Notes: generated by a model from the letters alone, not told the origin. A DNA stretch of 64,000 nucleotides from Fortiea contorta PCC 7126 (GCF_000332295.1 NZ_KB235930.1:496895-560894), one strand, 5' to 3'. Counted from the stretch's first letter, positions 36,378 to 45,475 are shown. Numbers and translations: made by a program.

Positions 36378-37250
36378 TTAGGTGATGAAATATTCTCGCA
36401 GAACGATTTCTCCTATCTGTAACGCCACCCAAAATTCCTCACCAGACGTTAATTCTAGAGGAATAGAAATGAGATCAGCCGACTCAATGACTGTTTCTGT
36501 ATAAATGTCAGATTCATCTGGGACACTAACCTGCATTCCTACAGGGAGAGCACCACTTTCACTTTTGACATTAACTCTGACAAAAATCAATTCTTCGTTG
36601 CTCTCGGAAACTGAAAGTTGCATTTCCAATACTTTTCCTGCTAGTTCTAGCTTTTTCTTGCAGGTAGCAGTCTTTAAATCGCGCATTGAGGGTTCCCAAT
36701 CTGCAGCGTAAATGTTATTTAACCAGTTTCTTAAATAAGTGATTTTTTTTTGAGCAAATTCTTGTGTCAGCGCCAAATAATCGATCAGATCGTCCATAGA
36801 CTGTAAATCAGCGATCGCTATTTCTGCATCCGTAGTTTCGGAAGCGGGTAGAAAACCGAATAGTGTGGCTGCTTGTTCTGAATTAGCAATTTCTACAAAT
36901 AAATAGCCGAGGTACCGACTCTGAGTTACTGATGGTAAAATTACAGCCTCATGCTCTGTTGTAATTACGCAACATTCTAAATAGCCCAATCCAGTTAATT
37001 CTAGTTCGTTGGCTTCGCTCCACAAACGATACGCTGCATTCCATCTTTCTGGTTGGGTAACATTTGTTTCAAAACCCAGTAACCGAAAATACCCGTCAGC
37101 AACAAGTACAGCTAGGCTATTAAAATAGACTCTTTGTTGAGTATCTGGGGTGAAATACTGAGCTGCGTAGGCTCTGGCTTGTCGGCGAAACGATGCAGTC
37201 ACCAAGAAGGGAATCGCCAGTTCCCGTAAGGCGTTTAGTCTATCGGTCAT
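36378..37250 (-). CDS. DUF1822 family protein
   Basis: A 290-aa soluble protein of unknown function from a family found in filamentous cyanobacteria, often near CHAT and sigma-factor genes. It starts MTDRLNALRELAIPFLVTASFRRQARAYAAQYF. It contains VYFNSLAVLVADGYFRLLGF and WNAAYRLWSEANELELTGLG, phrases typical of the family, and a beta-rich C-terminus. There are no catalytic motifs or membrane helices. It lies 95 bp after the sigma-factor gene and 11 bp before the CHAT gene, so it is likely a regulator or adaptor of this protease system. Function is inferred only from context. Confidence 0.75.
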   Translation of the reverse strand: MTDRLNALRELAIPFLVTASFRRQARAYAAQYFTPDTQQRVYFNSLAVLVADGYFRLLGFETNVTQPERWNAAYRLWSEANELELTGLGYLECCVITTEHEAVILPSVTQSRYLGYLFVEIANSEQAATLFGFLPASETTDAEIAIADLQSMDDLIDYLALTQEFAQKKITYLRNWLNNIYAADWEPSMRDLKTATCKKKLELAGKVLEMQLSVSESNEELIFVRVNVKSESGALPVGMQVSVPDESDIYTETVIESADLISIPLELTSGEEFWVALQIGEIVLREYFIT

Positions 37251-37345
37251 ACGAGTTACACAAAATTAAATTCATTCGTGGGGGAATAGGGTCTAGGGAC
37301 TGGGGAATAGAAAAACAATCTGTGTAATTAATTTTATTTAGGTAC

Positions 37346-37993
37346 TTAGTTATCTTCTCCAAAAAGCTTTTGATTTGCGTCTAACCATTTTCGGAGTATG
37401 GGTTCACATTTTCTAGACCAATGAGAAGAGATGACACCACGTTTCGAGCCAACATCCGCAGCAATTTCTTGCCATTCTTGACCGACGACGAGTCGCAAGT
37501 AAGCAAGCAATTGACAATTAGCTTTTGGGTTATTTTCAATGTGACAAGCCCGCAGAAGACGATCTGGATCATCTTGAATCCATTGCACAAACGATTCCCA
37601 GGTATCGAGCAGTGAGTTAGCATCTATACCAGAAGCAACGTACTCTAACGGATCGAATTCAGCCTGATCACTTTGCCATACAGATTGTCTGTGAGAGCGC
37701 TCGCGTTTAGCAGCGCGAATTTCGTCTCTGTATTGATTGCGAAGACAAACGCCAAACCAAGCCAAAAATGAGCCTCGACTTGGATCGTATTTGTCGCAAA
37801 CTGTTTTACTCAAATTAAACATGGTTTTATATAAAGCTTCTTCGTAGAGGTCATTTCCTTTACTCTCAGTACGGCTTGATTTCAAAACGACTCGGAGCAG
37901 ACGGTTAATGGCTTTACTACGCTGTGGGCTAGTGGGTGGATAAGAGCAAGCTTCTTGAATCAGCGATTGCAGGTGGAGGTTTAGCTCGTCCAT
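37346..37993 (-). CDS. Sigma-70 family (ECF-like) RNA polymerase sigma factor
   Basis: About 215 aa from the ATG at 37993 (MDELNLHLQSLIQEAC); the frame opens further upstream at 38050. The region-2 core is recognisable (CDKYDPSRGSFLAWFGVCLRNQYRDEIRAAKRE), including the -10-binding helix. A linker of about 50 residues follows, then a region-4-like HTH (VVGQEWQEIAADVGSKRGVISSHWSRKC). This divergent type of sigma factor heads DUF1822 and CHAT gene clusters in filamentous cyanobacteria. As first gene of the operon it may direct its own cluster. No separate anti-sigma factor is seen, and the membrane CHAT protein or DUF1822 could fill that role. Confidence 0.78.
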   Translation of the reverse strand: MDELNLHLQSLIQEACSYPPTSPQRSKAINRLLRVVLKSSRTESKGNDLYEEALYKTMFNLSKTVCDKYDPSRGSFLAWFGVCLRNQYRDEIRAAKRERSHRQSVWQSDQAEFDPLEYVASGIDANSLLDTWESFVQWIQDDPDRLLRACHIENNPKANCQLLAYLRLVVGQEWQEIAADVGSKRGVISSHWSRKCEPILRKWLDANQKLFGEDN

Positions 37994-38579
37994 AAAGTTA
38001 TGACATGGTTTTAGCAGCATCACTAAGCAGACAATCAACTCCACTACCATCTGTTACGAAGAGTAATGGCATCGTTCTGCAAACAAATTGAGTAAATTGC
38101 AACTTTTTTATTGAGATACTGTGTAATATTGTATGCTACAAATAAGTGAATCTTAAATAGATACGTACGTCATACCAATTCTCTGAAATTCAACAACATG
38201 CTTCCTCTCAAGGGTACGGTGTGAAACCCCACAAAGACTAACAGTTAACTTCCTGGTATTTTTCTCAGTATCACAGATGCCTGCAACGCTAATTATGTAT
38301 TTTTTCTCAAAAAATAATTGAGTTGTGTTGCAAAAACTAAAGATTACACAAAGATTATGCGTTGTTTCCAATTGTCATTAAGAAATCAAAATAATTAGCA
38401 AAGGAAAAAGATAGAAAATCATGCGTATATCTACTGAACCGTAAATAGCGCTCTTTATCAATTTCAGTAATACAACGATGGCTTAATCATCTGCGACTAA
38501 GGAGAATAATGACAGATTTGATGACAATATACGCAACTCCATTTTTGAGAAAAAGGAGTTACAACCAAGGAATTTTTAT
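37994..38579. other. Divergent promoter region between the two sigma-factor genes
   Basis: This 586-bp AT-rich spacer should contain the promoters of the CHAT operon (minus) and of the sigF-like gene (plus). AACTCC...GGAGTT (38536-38561) forms a hairpin in the sigF-like leader. AAGGA at 38566 serves as its ribosome-binding site. A 72-codon frame on the minus strand (38153-38371) is not protein-like and is not called. Confidence 0.45.
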
Positions 38580-39365
38580 ATGGCAGCAAGTGAGTCCTCT
38601 GTGCGAATTGATGGTATAGAGTTATTGCACTTATACCACCAGAATCCTTCTATTAAACTGCGTAATCGACTAGTACAGTTACATACTGGCTTAGTGCGAA
38701 AGATGGCGCATAAATTCAGCCATCAATGTAATGAACCTTACGAAGATTTAGAACAAATTGGTTATTTTGGTTTAATTAGAGCTATTGAGCGCTTTGATCC
38801 TAGTCAAGGATATGCTTTTAGTTCCTTCGCGGTGCCATATATTCGTGGTGAGATGCTGCATTTTCTACGCGATCGCAGTACTCTATTAAAAATACCCCGT
38901 CGTTGGCAAGAACTATATAATGAAGGGCAAAAAGTTCGCAAGGACTTAATCATGTCTTTGGGACGCCCTCCCAAGGATGCAGAAATAGCTAAAATTCTCA
39001 AGGTATCTCTACAAGAATGGCAAGAAACTAAATTAGCCGCCCAAAATCGGATGCCTTTAAGTTTAGATGCGACTGCACTTAACTATGTTGATTGCCATAT
39101 CACTTTGGGTGAAGCGCTTCCTTGTCCCCGTTCTACTGCTTTTCAACAACAAGAAGAAGAACGACAACAACTCCAAGGGGCAATCAATTTGTTAGAAGAA
39201 AAGCCCCGCATGGCAGTTGAATTAGTCTTTTTGAAGGAACTTTCTCGCAAAGATGCTGCTAAGAAAATTGGCACTAGTCCGATGACAGTAACACGATATC
39301 TGCAAAAAGGAATTCAAGATTTAATGGGGTGTTTGCAGCCCCAGGCTATGGTGTCTGGATCTTGA
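38580..39365 (+). CDS. sigF: Group 3 (SigF-like) RNA polymerase sigma factor
   Basis: A 261-aa alternative sigma factor of the SigF/B type. Region 2 reads ALGL-like EDLEQIGYFGLIRAIERFDPSQGYAFSSFAVPYIRGEMLHFLRD. Region 3 includes LGRPPKDAEIAKILKVSLQEW. Region 4 is a terminal HTH (LSRKDAAKKIGTSPMTVTRYLQKGI). Cyanobacterial SigF controls pili, motility and stress genes and, in Nostocales, hormogonium functions, but SigJ is a close relative and the exact paralogue is uncertain. It is head-to-head with another sigma gene. It lies 60 bp from the convergent chlD. Confidence 0.75.
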   Translation: MAASESSVRIDGIELLHLYHQNPSIKLRNRLVQLHTGLVRKMAHKFSHQCNEPYEDLEQIGYFGLIRAIERFDPSQGYAFSSFAVPYIRGEMLHFLRDRSTLLKIPRRWQELYNEGQKVRKDLIMSLGRPPKDAEIAKILKVSLQEWQETKLAAQNRMPLSLDATALNYVDCHITLGEALPCPRSTAFQQQEEERQQLQGAINLLEEKPRMAVELVFLKELSRKDAAKKIGTSPMTVTRYLQKGIQDLMGCLQPQAMVSGS

Positions 39366-39425
39366 ACAAAACAGGGAACACTTCGAGTGAGCTTCAGTGC
39401 ATTGCAGGGAACAGGGAATAATGCC

Positions 39426-41447
39426 TTAAAGTTTAAGATCAGCAATCGCTCCTCTGGTCATAGCAGCTATAGCCTGATCACTGGCTTTTGGTAAATGATA
39501 ATATTTACCTGCGGCTGTCTGGGCTAATTCTTTCGCAAAGCCAGTGGAAACAAATTTACTTTCTGTATCAATTACTAACAGTTGTATTCCTAAAGCCCTG
39601 ATTCTCGCTGCAATTTCTAACAATTCCCCTTTGATATCCGGCTTTTCTCCTGGTTCTAGTTGTTCACCTAAAGAACGCGCTAAGGGAATATTACCTCGCC
39701 CATCGGTAATCGCCACAAGCACAACTTGCCCAATATCTCCACTCATTTGAGCATTCAAGCCGACGCGAACAGCTTGGGTTAAGCCGTGGGCTAAGGGTGA
39801 ACCGCCGCCACAGGGCAGTCTTTCGAGGCGGTTGCGTGCTAAAGCAATGGAACGTGTGGGGGGTAATAGCACCTCTGCTTGTTCTCCCCGGAAGGGAATT
39901 AAGGCTATTTGGTCACGGTTTTGATATGCTTCGGTCAACAGTTGCATTACCGCGCCTTTAGCTGACTGCATCCTGTTTAAAGCCATCGAACCAGATGCAT
40001 CGACTACAAATATTACCAACGCTCCAGCTTTACGGACTAGGCGTTTGGCGCGAATGTCCCCAGATTCAACGATGACTTTTTTATTTGGGTATTTTTCTCG
40101 CCGTGCTTTTTGATACGGGGCTGCGGCTCTTAATGTGGCATCTACGGCAATTCGTCGCACTTTGCCTTTGGGTAACATCGGCTTAATATAGCGCCCCCGG
40201 TCATCTGAGAAGATAATACTGCGACTGCCAGATTTTCCCTGGCGTTTGGCAGCTTGTGTAAAATATAACACGCTATCATCCAGAATTACTCCTTCTGGAT
40301 CAAAGATGAATTCTTCCGGGATGCTTGGTGGTTCTTGCTGTTCTTCTTGCTGTTCTTCCTGTTCCTCTTGTTCTTCGGGTTCTGATTCTTCTTGATTTTC
40401 TGGTGGTGGGGGTGGGGGTGGTGGTGGTGCTTGTTGTTCTGGTGGTGGCGTCTGTACGACTGTCGCCCGTGGGACAATGACTAATTCTACCGCTCGGCGC
40501 AAATCTTCGGCGTTGACGGTGTTGCGTCCCTCTAAAGCCGCTGCGGCTTTGGCTACTCGCACCGCAAATAATTCTGCACGGTGTCCCTGAACACCACCAC
40601 GAATCGCTTCAGCGACGAGATAAGCAATTTGTTCGTGGGTGACGGTGACATCTTTCAACCATTCCCGCGCCAGAATGATTTGGGTTTTGAGGGCGTCAAT
40701 GTCTTCGCTGTATTGTTGGAGGAATTCTTGGGGAGAATGGGAGTAGGCGATCGCTTGCTCAACTGCTGCTACTCTTTGATCTAGGCCGAGGACACCATCT
40801 GCAGAAAGTGCGATCGCAATTCTATCAAGCAAATGCTCTCGCAGCGCCCCCTCTTCTGGATTATAGGTGGCAATAAACAACGGTTTGCAAGGATGTTGAA
40901 AACTAATTCCTTCCCGTTCAATTTGGTTGCGTCCCTCGGATAATACAGTTAATAATTGATTGCTGATTTGGTCATCGAGTAAGTTAATTTCATCCACATA
41001 CAAAACCCCCCGGTTGGCTGTAGCTAGTAGACCGGGCTGAAAAATTGTATCGCCTTGTTTCACCGATTGTTCCACATCCACCGAACCTAAAAGTCTGTCT
41101 TCTGTAACCCCCAAGGGAATTTGCACAAAAGGTGCGGGGATGATTGCTGTGGGGACATCTTGAATATCTTGCTCTGCGTAATCAGCCAATAACTGATCGT
41201 CCCAATCTTCGGGGTGGCTGGGATCGCAATTGCTAATTGAGCCTTCAACCACCTCGATTGGTGGGAGGAGGGCGTAAATAGCCCGCGCCATCACTGATTT
41301 TGCCGTACCGCGACGGCCGGCGATCGCTACTCCTCCCAATCCCGGATCGACTGCTGCTAGGAGTAAAGCTAATTTAATCGCTTCTTGTCCGACTACGGCT
41401 GTCAGCGGAAAGGCAGTAATTTTCGGGGTGATAGTAGGCGCAGGCAT
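39426..41447 (-). CDS. chlD: Magnesium chelatase subunit D
   Basis: Subunit D of the ATP-dependent chelatase (ChlH, ChlI, ChlD) that inserts magnesium into protoporphyrin IX, the committed step to chlorophyll. The 673-aa protein has an N-terminal AAA+ domain related to ChlI ([22 protein letters not shown]). A Pro-rich then Glu/Gln-rich linker spans about residues 340-385. The C-terminal von Willebrand A domain carries the MIDAS motif DASGSMA and a late DGRGN. Length and order are as expected for the family. The reverse-strand His-rich frame in the linker is only its shadow. Confidence 0.97.
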   Translation of the reverse strand: MPAPTITPKITAFPLTAVVGQEAIKLALLLAAVDPGLGGVAIAGRRGTAKSVMARAIYALLPPIEVVEGSISNCDPSHPEDWDDQLLADYAEQDIQDVPTAIIPAPFVQIPLGVTEDRLLGSVDVEQSVKQGDTIFQPGLLATANRGVLYVDEINLLDDQISNQLLTVLSEGRNQIEREGISFQHPCKPLFIATYNPEEGALREHLLDRIAIALSADGVLGLDQRVAAVEQAIAYSHSPQEFLQQYSEDIDALKTQIILAREWLKDVTVTHEQIAYLVAEAIRGGVQGHRAELFAVRVAKAAAALEGRNTVNAEDLRRAVELVIVPRATVVQTPPPEQQAPPPPPPPPPENQEESEPEEQEEQEEQQEEQQEPPSIPEEFIFDPEGVILDDSVLYFTQAAKRQGKSGSRSIIFSDDRGRYIKPMLPKGKVRRIAVDATLRAAAPYQKARREKYPNKKVIVESGDIRAKRLVRKAGALVIFVVDASGSMALNRMQSAKGAVMQLLTEAYQNRDQIALIPFRGEQAEVLLPPTRSIALARNRLERLPCGGGSPLAHGLTQAVRVGLNAQMSGDIGQVVLVAITDGRGNIPLARSLGEQLEPGEKPDIKGELLEIAARIRALGIQLLVIDTESKFVSTGFAKELAQTAAGKYYHLPKASDQAIAAMTRGAIADLKL

Positions 41448-41513
41448 TGTTGACGATATAACTAGTCTCGGCCTTTAGCATATCAATCTTCTGCCACATT
41501 TAGAATAAGTGTT

Positions 41514-42131
41514 ATGACAACTTTTCCCCCAGGAGCAAAATGTATGAGTATCGCTCACGCTAAACGCTTCACTGTAGACGAATACCACAGGCTCATCGAA
41601 TTGGGCTTTTTGCATGAGAACGATCATATTCAATTAATTAATGGAGAACTCATTGAAATGGTAACGAAGGGTACGGCACATGAAACTTGTTTAAGAAACC
41701 TGTGGAAGCAACTACCAAAATTAGTAGGAGACAGAGCGACTCTGCAATCTCAAGCTCCGATAACTTTACCACCTAACAGCGAACCAGAACCAGATTTCGC
41801 TATTGTGCAAAACAAAGATGATAATTACTTTTCTGCTCACCCTGCGCCTACTGATGTATTACTAGTAATAGAAGTAGCAGATTCTTCTTTAGCTTATGAC
41901 CAAGATGTGAAAATTCCCCTTTATGCTAAAGCAAGTATTCATGATTATTGGATATTTAATTTATTTGATAATCATCTGGAATGTTACAGTGAACCCTATC
42001 AAGATAATCTTAATAAATATAGTTATGCGAATAAACATATTTTTTTATTAAATCAGGTCGTAAATTTACCTTCATTTCCTGATTTATCTCTTGATTTGAG
42101 TAGAGTATTTCCACCCAAGGCTAATTATTAA
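41514..42131 (+). CDS. Uma2 family (DUF820) putative PD-(D/E)XK endonuclease
   Basis: A 205-aa protein of a family greatly expanded in cyanobacteria. The fold is restriction-endonuclease-like: HENDHIQLINGELIEM near the start, the Asp of EPEPDFAIV, then the Glu-containing strand LLVIEVADSS, with a Lys in VKIPLYAKASIHDYWIF. Its biological role is unknown, and many members sit in mobile or variable regions. Start: ATG at 41514, or the ATG at 41544 with AGGAG at 41531. It is followed at once by a gene remnant and a large palindrome, suggesting a locus with insertion history. Confidence 0.88.
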   Translation: MTTFPPGAKCMSIAHAKRFTVDEYHRLIELGFLHENDHIQLINGELIEMVTKGTAHETCLRNLWKQLPKLVGDRATLQSQAPITLPPNSEPEPDFAIVQNKDDNYFSAHPAPTDVLLVIEVADSSLAYDQDVKIPLYAKASIHDYWIFNLFDNHLECYSEPYQDNLNKYSYANKHIFLLNQVVNLPSFPDLSLDLSRVFPPKANY

Positions 42132-42136
42132 TTCTG

Positions 42137-42311
42137 ATGGCTTATAGTGATTTTAAACTTGGCGAAATTCTTGATGCTTTTGGTTTAATTATCCAAGAGT
42201 CATCAAGAATGTTTGCAAACGTGCAAGAACAGGAATGTAGCGATTTTCTACAAAAAGGGTATTGACAGAACTTTGGATGCCATGCGAGCCTATATACAGA
42301 CAGCTAAATAA
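42137..42311 (+). pseudogene. Small gene remnant with a frameshift
   Basis: MAYSDFKLGEILDAFGLIIQ opens a frame six bases after the Uma2 stop and ends at 42265 after FLQKGY. This N-terminus looks like that of a cyanobacterial protein family of about 200 aa, so the gene is truncated. Shifting frame once, at AAAAAGGG near 42252-42259, continues GIDRTLDAMRAYIQTAK to a stop at 42311. The remains could be one small gene with an indel or two fused fragments. It ends shortly before the palindromic element that may have caused the deletion. Confidence 0.5.
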
Positions 42312-42341
42312 CCGCACTAAAGAGCGCGAGTTTTTGGAGTT

Positions 42342-42527
42342 GTCTCAGCAGCAGAACTCCTAGTTTACTGCCAAGCCTTACGTTATCTCTTCGGCTGAAC
42401 ATTTGGGCTAATATCTGGTTTACTCATTGAGTAAACTTTCAAAGGTAAGACAAGATGTTTGGGTGAATGTTCAGGGGAAGCGATAACGCAAGGCTTGGTA
42501 GTAAGCCAGGAGTTCTACGGCTGAGAC
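42342..42527. repeat. 186-bp nested palindrome (MITE or structured RNA candidate)
   Basis: Outer arms of 46 bp (42342-42387 and 42482-42527) are complementary at 40 positions; the arms begin GTCTCAGC and end GCTGAGAC. Inner arms CTTCGGCTGAACATT and AATGTTCAGGGGAAG pair at 13 of 15 positions. The apex TTTACTC-ATT-GAGTAAA is a perfect hairpin. Five of the six outer mismatches are transitions that would form G-U or A-C pairs on one strand. There is no open frame inside. It may be a miniature inverted-repeat element or a folded RNA. Confidence 0.85.
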
Positions 42528-42663
42528 TTGAACCAAAGAAAGCGTGAGTAGAGGGCTTGATAGCAGAAAGAAGTTTTGTATATCTTGCTTTAGGCTACCC
42601 TATAAATAGACGTGTGATTTGTTGAAGCTGTCCAGTTCACCCAACAGTACTGGATAAATCATA

Positions 42664-43452
42664 ATGGCAAACGCTAATCAAAATCAGAATGCTCAAACAA
42701 GTCAAAAACAACCGAAAGTTGGTATTTACTGCGATTTTCAAAATGTTTATTTAAATCAAGAACTAGCAATGAATTTGCTAGCCTTTGCTAACGCAAGAGG
42801 GAGTTTAATTAGTAGAAGAGTCTACTATAATTCACTATATGAAAACCAAGCTTCAGCTAAAGAGAATCTCCGAAGTATTGGTTTTAAATGTGAGGATGTT
42901 ACTTGTTCTTTAAAGAACAGTGCAGACAATCAACTTAAATCTGATTTAATTGATGACGTATGCAACCATCAGTCTTCAGATATAGTTATCCTTGTGTCAG
43001 GAGATGGAGACTTTGCAAATATAGTTCAAATTCTGCAAAGTAATGGTAAAAATGTCATAATTTTTGCAAAGCGAGGTAATGTCAAACAAAAGCTGAAAGA
43101 GCGCGCTAATGAATTTTACTTTGTAGACGAGTTACTTAAGTTAGTTGAGAACAAGACGCAACTTGTAAAAACTGCAAATCAGTCTCAAATTAATTACAAT
43201 GATGCTATAGAATATCTAATTGAGTCTATCAAAACTGCCTCAAACCAACGTAAGTCTACGGCATGTGGATATATCGATAACCTCATGCGTCAGCGTTATG
43301 TTAACTATCAAGGAGTTTCCTCGATTCTTACACCTGATGGTAAACGATTTTCACGCTTTGGCAAGTTTATTGATGCTGCTATTAAGGACGGGAAAGTTAC
43401 AATACAAAACCAGAAATTGTGCTTAATTGAGTTAGATGAACTTGCCACTTGA
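42664..43452 (+). CDS. NYN domain protein (LabA/DUF88-like putative ribonuclease)
   Basis: A 262-aa protein with an N-terminal NYN (PIN-like) nuclease domain. The acidic residues are in place: VGIYCDFQNVYLN at 19-31, SDLIDDVCNHQSSDIVILVSGDGDFANIVQIL around 96-125, and IIFAKRGNVKQKLKERANEFYFVDEL. The C-terminal 90 residues resemble an OST-HTH/LOTUS-type or winged-helix module (FSRFGKFIDAAIKDGKV). Related cyanobacterial LabA proteins affect circadian output, but most NYN proteins are RNases. ATAATGGCAAAC gives the start at 42664. An intrinsic terminator follows. Confidence 0.85.
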   Translation: MANANQNQNAQTSQKQPKVGIYCDFQNVYLNQELAMNLLAFANARGSLISRRVYYNSLYENQASAKENLRSIGFKCEDVTCSLKNSADNQLKSDLIDDVCNHQSSDIVILVSGDGDFANIVQILQSNGKNVIIFAKRGNVKQKLKERANEFYFVDELLKLVENKTQLVKTANQSQINYNDAIEYLIESIKTASNQRKSTACGYIDNLMRQRYVNYQGVSSILTPDGKRFSRFGKFIDAAIKDGKVTIQNQKLCLIELDELAT

Positions 43453-43530
43453 ATTTGTTTTTAAAAACTAGTTTAGGAGTGTGTGACAGCAAAACCAATA
43501 ACATACACTACCTAAGATTTAGTTAAAATC

Positions 43531-43550
43531 ACCGCTATTTGCGGTTTTTT
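43531..43550 (+). terminator. Intrinsic terminator after the NYN gene
   Basis: ACCGC-TATTT-GCGGT is followed by five T, 80 bp after the NYN stop and 30 bp before rnc. Confidence 0.75.
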
Positions 43551-43580
43551 CATGTTTAAAGATAAGTTACCCAACAATCA

Positions 43581-44288
43581 ATGTACGCAACAAAACAAAA
43601 AATCAAAATGCATAAACTGCTAACATTTCGTGATGAAAAACTCTTACGTCATGCGCTGACCCACCGTTCCTATGTTAACGAAAACCCAGCAGAAGGCGAA
43701 CATAATGAACGCCTAGAGTTTCTCGGTGATGCTTTACTGAATTACTTAAGTGGTGAATATCTTTATAATCGTCACCCAGAAAAGGGAGAAGATGAATTAA
43801 CACGACGACGTTCTGCATTGGTAGATGAAAAGCAATTAGCAAAGTTTGCGGAGGAGGTAGATTTAAACTTTAAGATGCGGTTGGGTAAAGGTGCAATTAG
43901 AGACGGTGGCTACCATAATCCTAATTTACTTAGCAGCACTTTTGAAGCAGTCCTTGGTGCTTATTATTTGGATAACGATTCCAAAATTGAAGCAGTGCGC
44001 GCTATTGTGGAACCACTATTTGATTCTGTACCAGAAGATATTGTTGTAACTCGTTCTAATGTGGACGCAAAAAATCGTTTTCAAGAATGGGTGCAACGCC
44101 ATATTACACCAAATCCGCCCAGATATATCACAGAGCAAATAGGCGGAGTTTCTCACGCGCCAGAGTTTATTGCTAAAGTTTTAGTTGATCAAAAAGAGTT
44201 TGGAAAAGGGAAGGGACGGAACAAAAAAGATGCGGAAAAAGCTGCTGCGGAGGATGCTTTAGCTAAGTTGAAAAAAGAAGGTTTTTAA
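43581..44288 (+). CDS. rnc: Ribonuclease III
   Basis: Cleaves double-stranded RNA in rRNA processing and mRNA or antisense turnover. The 235-aa product has the endonuclease signature HNERLEFLGDALLNYL with its catalytic acids, the second acidic cluster in LLSSTFEAVLGAYYLD, and a C-terminal dsRBD (DAKNRFQEWVQRHI ... GKGRNKKDAEKAAAEDAL). The start could be the ATG at 43581 or the internal one ten codons on (MHKLLTFRDEK). It overlaps the convergent SH3b gene by four bases at the stop codons. Confidence 0.96.
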   Translation: MYATKQKIKMHKLLTFRDEKLLRHALTHRSYVNENPAEGEHNERLEFLGDALLNYLSGEYLYNRHPEKGEDELTRRRSALVDEKQLAKFAEEVDLNFKMRLGKGAIRDGGYHNPNLLSSTFEAVLGAYYLDNDSKIEAVRAIVEPLFDSVPEDIVVTRSNVDAKNRFQEWVQRHITPNPPRYITEQIGGVSHAPEFIAKVLVDQKEFGKGKGRNKKDAEKAAAEDALAKLKKEGF

Positions 44289-44812
44289 GAACAAGTAGTC
44301 AGCGCCGCACCACATTGATCTTCCCTGGCTAACCAGCCTTTAATGCCTTTATATTCAACTTGTGCCCAATCTCCTTTACAGCTTAATAATTTAACATTAA
44401 CAATGGGTGGAATTTGTCCTACTTTGCGACTTTTTTGATTGGGATTGCTGTAAAGATTGACGCCATTAGTATCGTAACCCCGTGATGCTATTCCTAGCAT
44501 GGACGAAGATACCCATCCAGTACCTTGAAAACCGCCGCTAGCATTGGTAACTTTTACCCAAGTGTCCGCAGATGCGATCGCATTTACTGTCTCATTCACG
44601 GGTATCGTGCCAATAATCTTATTTTTGCTACTAGCACCACTACGGACATTAACACCCTGGGGGTCTTGATCGGTGACGTAGGCTAGGATATCGCACTTTT
44701 GGGGATTCTTAGACTTTGCCAAAACAATTTGATCAGCTATCCCTGTATTACACAGCACACTAGTGCAGGTGATGACTAATCCTGTAATTAATTTTGATGT
44801 GGGATTTTGCAC
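44285..44812 (-). CDS. Secreted SH3b-domain protein
   Basis: A 175-aa exported protein. A signal peptide of about 30 residues (LITGLVITCTSVLCNTGIADQIVLA) precedes a bacterial SH3 domain (VTDQDPQGVNVRSGASSKNKIIGTIPVNETVNAIA). A second SH3b-like repeat follows (GVNLYSNPNQKSRKVGQI ... VEYKGIKGWLARED). Such domains bind peptidoglycan peptides or other cell-wall ligands, so a periplasmic cell-wall role is likely. Four Cys in the mature part may form disulphides. No enzyme domain is fused. Confidence 0.82.
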   Translation of the reverse strand: MQNPTSKLITGLVITCTSVLCNTGIADQIVLAKSKNPQKCDILAYVTDQDPQGVNVRSGASSKNKIIGTIPVNETVNAIASADTWVKVTNASGGFQGTGWVSSSMLGIASRGYDTNGVNLYSNPNQKSRKVGQIPPIVNVKLLSCKGDWAQVEYKGIKGWLAREDQCGAALTTCS

Positions 44813-44962
44813 TGTTTTATCCTGAGTCTCTTTGTTGCATTGTAAGATTTAACCATCCCCAGGAGTGCGATCGCCAGGAAATCTGCAGACGTATCCCAAA
44901 ATGGCGATCGCTCGCTAAATCACCCGCAATGCCAAAATCCCGCCATTGTATCTGCAATAATT

Positions 44963-45475
44963 TTACATATCCTCGCTAGAAGTAAAATCATTCATTGCTT
45001 GAGCACGACGACGGCTCATTTTCTGTTCATAAACTTCGTAAGCAATTGACATCCAAATAGAAGTGATGAATAAAATAGTCTTATTAAAGCTTTCTGCTCC
45101 ATTGGCAAATAAACTCCCAGCTGGCATGATGCCAAATGCAATAGTAATACTCAAGATTAATAATATTAATAATAGCCCTGTCCACCGCACCCAATAATTA
45201 AGAGCAAACAGTGCTCCCAGCAAAATTTCTGCTAGAGGTAACAACCAAGCATAGGGTACCGCAATTAACCAAGGTAATGGCCCCACACCTTCCCATCCTG
45301 GGGGAATTTTAGGGCCGATGATTTGTAGTTTTTGCGTGAGCACTGTGTGGTAAAAACCATGAGCAACACTGAAGTTGAGATAGTTACCGATACCAGCTAA
45401 AAAAAAGTAAACACCTATGGCGACACGATTGGCTGTAACAGCTGTGCGGAGATTGAGTAAGTATTTCATAATCAA
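44963..45475 (-). CDS. DoxX-like membrane protein
   Basis: A 170-aa protein with four membrane helices (around 15-32, 75-92, 98-116 and 130-150) and a basic C-terminal tail (YEQKMSRRRAQAM). The pattern AIGVYFFLAGIGNYLNF followed by WLLPLAEILLGALFALNYWVRWTGLL is typical of the DoxX/DoxD family, small subunits linked to quinone-reducing or redox-stress complexes. It follows the type II NADH dehydrogenase gene by 49 bp on the same strand, so the pair is probably an operon with DoxX as a membrane partner. Confidence 0.8.
   Translation of the reverse strand: MIMKYLLNLRTAVTANRVAIGVYFFLAGIGNYLNFSVAHGFYHTVLTQKLQIIGPKIPPGWEGVGPLPWLIAVPYAWLLPLAEILLGALFALNYWVRWTGLLLILLILSITIAFGIMPAGSLFANGAESFNKTILFITSIWMSIAYEVYEQKMSRRRAQAMNDFTSSEDM

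Noticed and set aside
38153-38371. 72-codon ORF between the sigma-factor genes
   Set aside because: AT-rich promoter DNA with non-protein-like composition and no ribosome-binding site.
40286-40477. His/Lys-rich frame overlapping chlD on the same strand
   Set aside because: It is the out-of-frame shadow of the Pro-rich and Glu/Gln-rich linker of ChlD.
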